DNA from: Candidatus Thorarchaeota archaeon MP11T_1 | GTDB lineage: Archaea > Asgardarchaeota > Thorarchaeia > Thorarchaeales > Thorarchaeaceae | Reading direction: 5' to 3' | NCBI GenBank assembly: GCA_002825515.1 | Contig: PJET01000165.1 | Location: 1-9,625, forward strand | Length of the DNA stretch: 9,625 bases | In this document: one piece after another, positions 6,864 through 9,625 of the stretch | Position numbering within the stretch: the first letter of the stretch is position 1 | Layout: every line of letters starts with the position of its first letter | Notes under the pieces: model-generated | What the model was told of the DNA's origin: nothing | The model's database searches: none | Seen by the model: only the letters and a program-made list of their open reading frames with translations | Made by a program: the position numbers and the translations under genes

Positions 6864-7544
6864 TCACTTAGATCTTCTAAGGATGTCCTTTGTAAGCTCC
6901 ACCTCTTGGGAATCCTCATTATAAGACACTAAGTCTGCTGCAGCTAAATCGTGTACTGCTTTGAGAACCGCTGCTGGTTGAATACCAGTACTTGAAGTGA
7001 TGTTCTTTCTAGTTATTGAAGTCTTCACATCATGTAGCGTGTATAGTATTCTCGCATGAGGTTTGCCATAGAAGACTGTCTCGATGAGTGTTATATAAAT
7101 CGCTAGAAGATCACTGACATCTACTTTTTCCTGCAAGGCTTCTTTTTCAGCTGATGCCTCTCTATAAAGCTCAGAAACTCTTGAAAGCTGTTCATTGATT
7201 TCATCCATTTCTTTTCTAAGTTCATCTCTCTCTCTTCGAAGCGTTTCTTCTGCCTCACTTTTTGATGCCTCAGCCTCTTCTGCTTTAGCACTTAATTCTG
7301 CAGTCTTTTCCTTGACTGATTCAAGATCAGCTATTGCCTTATCTCTATCTTTCTCAATCTTTTCAAGATTGGTGGTGAGCTCCTTAATTTGTTCCTCAAG
7401 AGCCAAAGTATGTTCCTCAGCCTGCTTTCTCGCTGTTTTAATTTCATCTGCTTCATCTCTCAGGTTCTCTCGTTCATCCATCAATTTGACAATTGAGTCC
7501 TTGAACTCGTCTAATAGTTCCAGCATTTTCTCCCTATCGGTCAT
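6864..7544 (-). CDS. Long coiled-coil protein with C-terminal winged-helix domain
   Basis: A 226-aa protein I cannot assign to a named family. Residues about 12-142 are a nearly continuous, highly charged coiled coil (Glu/Lys/Arg with regular Leu, Ile and Ala), so it is very likely a dimer. Residues about 147-222 look like a winged helix: ARILYTLHDVKTSITRKNITSSTG (helices), IQPAAVLKAVHDLAAADLV (recognition helix) and a wing ending VELTKDIL. Start: ATG at 7544 has GAGGAG 6 bases upstream (7551-7556); a GTG at 7571 is in frame but lacks such a site. It lies 35 bases after the topoisomerase VI A stop and 24 bases before the nuclease-like gene, so it belongs to the same transcript. A role as DNA-binding partner or scaffold for the topoisomerase-like subunits is inferred from position. 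Confidence 0.65.
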   Translation of the reverse strand: MTDREKMLELLDEFKDSIVKLMDERENLRDEADEIKTARKQAEEHTLALEEQIKELTTNLEKIEKDRDKAIADLESVKEKTAELSAKAEEAEASKSEAEETLRRERDELRKEMDEINEQLSRVSELYREASAEKEALQEKVDVSDLLAIYITLIETVFYGKPHARILYTLHDVKTSITRKNITSSTGIQPAAVLKAVHDLAAADLVSYNEDSQEVELTKDILRRSK

Positions 7545-7550
7545 AGTATA

Positions 7551-7556
7551 CTCCTC
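7551..7556 (-). promoter_or_regulatory. Ribosome binding site of the coiled-coil gene
   Basis: GAGGAG on the minus strand, 6 bases before the ATG at 7544. It decides that start over the in-frame GTG at 7571. Confidence 0.65.
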
Positions 7557-7579
7557 ACTTGCAGTGAGCACAACCTGCT

Positions 7580-8725
7580 TTATATCAGTTTCACATCATA
7601 CTCGTTTAACTTTGCTTTTAGATATCTAATATACATCTTCTTCAGTTCATTGAGGGGGCAACCAAATGCCTTGAAAGCCTCAAGCTCACCCTTTCTTCTT
7701 CTTTTCAACATGATTTCATTCTGCTTGTTCAGATAAGGGTCTTGACTAATTGAAGGAATGTTTCTATTTTGTTGTGCACACTTTATATCCGCTTTTGTCA
7801 TTGATTCTAAAGTGTGCTCGATTCTAGAAAGCATACTCTTTCTTCCCCAGAAATCTTCAGCAGAAAGACCTACATATTTTGCTTGTGGAGTTGCGAGTCC
7901 TTGGATATTTGCTAGTTCAATCGAGTTGCTTTTTATTGTAGAGAAAATTCTGAGAGACCATGGACTCATATCAACCAATACAAGAATTGGTACTTCATTA
8001 TCTGCCAAACGTCTTATCCACGCTCTCATGTTTCTACCAGGTTGTCCAAAAAGAGACCCTATACCAATTCTAAGGTGCTCAGCTAATCCGAGTTCGATTA
8101 AATTCCTTGCCATTGCTTCTTTCTCAACAAATAAAGCTGCATCCACATTTATGTCATGAATTTCTACATCAAATGGTCTTGATGAGATGAACCACCCGTA
8201 TTCACCTGTGGAATTGCAATTCAGTTTCTTTCCAGACAAATCAGATAGAGTCACATCTCCATAGAATGTACCTTTTGGTGAACTCACAACACCAAACTCT
8301 TCTCGAGGAATCGATGCGCCCTCATGTCTTATGATTCTCTCACAAAGATGGATTAATCGATTCGTTTCTGATTGATTTGAGATTTTCATGACTTTTTGCA
8401 CATGTTTGACTTTATGCAAATAATAGAAATCTCTCAAGCTCATTGAAAGCCCTTGTTCTAGGTGTTCTTTGAACTGAGTCAGTCCATACACTAGACCAGC
8501 TATTGTCTTTGCACTCTCAACTTTTCTACCATCAATAAATGAAATATTATCATCAACTGGTATATACCCTCTTCCTTCATTATAATTGACATTTTTCTTG
8601 GATGATCCAAAATAGCCAATTTCTGGAAACTCACCATCAGTTATCGTATCAGCTATAGCTTCCAGAACACTATCAATCAGATTTAGAACCTTGTTTTGTG
8701 CTGTACCCAATGAACTATCACTCAT
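7580..8725 (-). CDS. top6A: DNA topoisomerase VI subunit A / Spo11-like protein with altered Toprim motif
   Basis: Catalytic subunit of a type IIB topoisomerase, family of archaeal Top6A and eukaryotic Spo11. Numbering from the ATG at 8725 (381 aa; add 8 from the in-frame TTG at 8749). The winged-helix CAP domain carries SLRDFYYLHK with the expected catalytic tyrosine at Y102. Next comes the family segment TGEYGWFISSRPFDVE, then the Toprim domain with FVEKEAM (E201), FGQPGRNMRAWIRRL and VLVDMSPWSLRIFSTIKSNSI, then LATPQAKYVGLSAEDFWG. Canonical proteins have DGDPWG or similar where this one has D252-M-S254-P-W-S: the second metal-binding Asp is Ser and the following Gly is Ser. The start is chosen for GGAGGAG 9 bases upstream; it overlaps the end of the B gene as ATGAGTGA, implying translational coupling. 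Complete; strand passage or cleavage activity is uncertain because of the motif change. Confidence 0.9.
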   Translation of the reverse strand: MSDSSLGTAQNKVLNLIDSVLEAIADTITDGEFPEIGYFGSSKKNVNYNEGRGYIPVDDNISFIDGRKVESAKTIAGLVYGLTQFKEHLEQGLSMSLRDFYYLHKVKHVQKVMKISNQSETNRLIHLCERIIRHEGASIPREEFGVVSSPKGTFYGDVTLSDLSGKKLNCNSTGEYGWFISSRPFDVEIHDINVDAALFVEKEAMARNLIELGLAEHLRIGIGSLFGQPGRNMRAWIRRLADNEVPILVLVDMSPWSLRIFSTIKSNSIELANIQGLATPQAKYVGLSAEDFWGRKSMLSRIEHTLESMTKADIKCAQQNRNIPSISQDPYLNKQNEIMLKRRRKGELEAFKAFGCPLNELKKMYIRYLKAKLNEYDVKLI

Positions 8726-9536
8726 TTGAATCATCTCCTCCGTGCTCAAAAAGGCTTGAACTGGAAATCTCTCTCTTCAAAGCTGATGAAAGAGTTGCTG
8801 CCAAGAAGATGTAATACTCTGAGAGTCGATTCTCTCTCTTCCTTTGTTTTTGCACTCTGTCGCGCTTTCTGACTTTTTCTCCAATTTCCCTCAGACAATC
8901 CTTGAACCCGAGTTCAATCTCCTTTCTGATAATATCTACATCAGCTATGTATTCTTTGCCAACTGTCTTGTATGGAACTTTTGTGGAACAAATATGCATT
9001 ACAAACGCAAGTGGATCTTCTTGGCGAAGTCCATAATTCTTTAGATTCAGGTTTCTTACGACTCTATAAGTAACGTCAGACCGTTCATCATAGAGTAGAG
9101 GGATTCGGTTTGCAAATCGGTATACATTGAGGTGAGAGTCTAGACTCCCGCCAAATGCCACTCCAGTTTCAATTATGAATGGATGCCCCTCGTAAACATT
9201 TGGAGATCTCTGCTTAAAAACAGAAAAATCTGGCGCGAGCCTTTGTAGACCAGCATTTAGTACATCGATTCCTGCAGGTGAAAGCGACTTTGACGATGGT
9301 GGAAGAAATTTTTCAAAACTAGCGAGCCTGTTCATCAAAGTCACTAACTCATCCTGTCCCAATTCTGATGGATTTCGATCAAGTCCGATACCTGAATAAA
9401 CAAGGAACTCTTCAGCAATTGAATTGCCAACGCGTTGAAATGAGTTCTTCATGAACGCCTTCATCGTTCTCGCTTTTGTTACATTAATCATCTTCTTGAG
9501 CAGTTCCACGTCAATTCCGCATGGATGCGGTTTCAT
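8718..9536 (-). CDS. top6B: DNA topoisomerase VI subunit B, H2TH and transducer part (GHKL domain separated by an in-frame TGA)
   Basis: C-terminal half of Top6B, 272 aa against about 500-600 for the full subunit. MKPHPCGIDVELL starts the H2TH domain (about 1-75, KARTMKAFMKNSFQRVG). The transducer domain follows from LPPSSKSLSPAGI (79-90) through SPNVYEGHPFIIETGVAFGG, YRFANRIPLLYDERSDVTYRVV and STKVPYKTVGKEYIADV. One of K186, K190 or K194 should be the switch lysine that senses ATP. A basic, helical C-terminus ends in an acidic tail. The GHKL ATPase fold is absent from this ORF, but reading upstream in the same frame gives LIDKLPVAPRE back to a TGA at 9570-9572, and the frame continues beyond it with ATPase-domain sequence. 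ATG 9536 is the first ATG after the TGA; no Shine-Dalgarno is properly spaced before it. It overlaps top6A slightly. Confidence 0.85.
   Translation of the reverse strand: MKPHPCGIDVELLKKMINVTKARTMKAFMKNSFQRVGNSIAEEFLVYSGIGLDRNPSELGQDELVTLMNRLASFEKFLPPSSKSLSPAGIDVLNAGLQRLAPDFSVFKQRSPNVYEGHPFIIETGVAFGGSLDSHLNVYRFANRIPLLYDERSDVTYRVVRNLNLKNYGLRQEDPLAFVMHICSTKVPYKTVGKEYIADVDIIRKEIELGFKDCLREIGEKVRKRDRVQKQRKRENRLSEYYIFLAATLSSALKREISSSSLFEHGGDDSNE
8735..8741 (-). promoter_or_regulatory. Ribosome binding site of top6A
   Basis: GGAGGAG on the minus strand inside the end of top6B, 9 bases before the ATG at 8725. It favours that start over the TTG at 8749, which lies upstream of the site. Confidence 0.7.
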
Positions 9537-9569
9537 CTCTCTCGGAGCTACAGGGAGCTTGTCTATTAG

Positions 9570-9572
9570 TCA
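9570..9572 (-). other. Single in-frame TGA interrupting top6B
   Basis: TGA at the border between ATPase domain and H2TH domain. Coding on both sides is in the same frame, and the 11 codons after it still encode a plausible linker ending in LPVAPRE. CGA or AGA (Arg) to TGA would be a one-base change. TGA ends several other genes here, so it is a normal stop in this genome. Confidence 0.75.
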
Positions 9573-9625
9573 CTCATAAGTCAATATCTGACTGTCAGGG
9601 GTTTCAAATAAGATAGATGCATATG
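9570..9625 (-). CDS. top6B: End of the GHKL ATPase part of topoisomerase VI subunit B (5' end outside the window)
   Basis: The last 17 codons before TGA read YASILFETPDSQILTYE, which resembles the closing strands of the Top6B GHKL ATPase domain (typically YA-x-I-x-F, a turn, then a strand leading to a linker rich in Leu and Pro and to KPHP). The frame is open to the right edge, so most of the ATPase domain, including its ATP-binding motifs, lies outside the window. It is in the same frame as the downstream H2TH/transducer ORF; only the TGA separates them. The assignment rests on this short stretch and on the position, so it is less certain than the downstream part. Confidence 0.6.
   Translation of the reverse strand, partial: YASILFETPDSQILTYE

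Noticed and set aside
7195..7629. 144-codon plus-strand open frame, Ser-rich
   Set aside because: It is the complement of the Glu/Lys-rich coiled-coil gene; the serine richness is a by-product of its codons.
5835..8749. Wadjet defence system (JetD has a Top6A-like Toprim domain)
   Set aside because: There is no SMC-like ATPase gene, and the A subunit matches Top6A over its full length with a Top6B transducer gene beside it.
9534..9572. Frameshift between the two halves of top6B
   Set aside because: On careful recount the two parts are in the same frame; only the TGA separates them.
9570..9572. TGA recoded as Trp or selenocysteine
   Set aside because: TGA ends amrS, the Roadblock gene, the coiled-coil gene and top6B itself, and the expected residue here is Arg or similar, not Cys or Trp. 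No SECIS-like structure was identified.
1..9625. CRISPR arrays, tRNA or rRNA genes, insertion sequences
   Set aside because: No regularly spaced direct repeats, cloverleaf-like segments, transposase motifs or terminal inverted repeats were seen; almost the whole window is accounted for by genes.

Overview
The window looks like chromosomal DNA of an archaeon, most plausibly an Asgard archaeon (Thorarchaeia-like). This rests on topoisomerase VI genes, two tandem longin-like proteins with winged-helix tails, a stand-alone Roadblock/LC7 protein, TATA-like boxes about 25 bases before starts (leaderless transcripts), a mix of ATG/GTG/TTG starts with occasional strong GGAGG sites, and moderate A+T content. 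The lineage is inferred from gene content only.

Left part (1-2749): the 3' end of a winged-helix gene (+) converges on an unrecognised all-helical protein (-). A shared, divergent A+T-rich promoter region then leads into an AmmeMemoRadiSam radical SAM gene (amrS, +), followed 4 bases later by a DUF2797 zinc-binding gene (+).

Middle part (2785-5768): two tandem paralogs (+) each combine an N-terminal longin-like domain with two C-terminal winged-helix-like repeats. The second ends on a palindromic CTAG that is also the stop of a converging NifB-type radical SAM gene (-). That gene is the second member of a two-gene unit led by a Roadblock/LC7 gene. An 11-bp perfect inverted repeat sits just upstream of the Roadblock gene.

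Right part (5835-9625, all -): a tight gene run reads, in transcription order, topoisomerase VI B (interrupted), topoisomerase VI A, a coiled-coil/winged-helix protein and a PD-(D/E)XK nuclease-like protein, ending in a hairpin plus U-tract. This is the most unusual part. The B gene is cut by a single in-frame TGA exactly at the border between the GHKL ATPase domain and the H2TH/transducer part, with the linker still readable on both sides. The A subunit keeps its catalytic tyrosine and Toprim glutamate, but its DxD motif has become D-M-S. Together with the two extra proteins this suggests a diverged topoisomerase VI/Spo11-like DNA-cleaving module with its own coiled-coil partner and nuclease, rather than a plain housekeeping topoisomerase. 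That is an inference from context.
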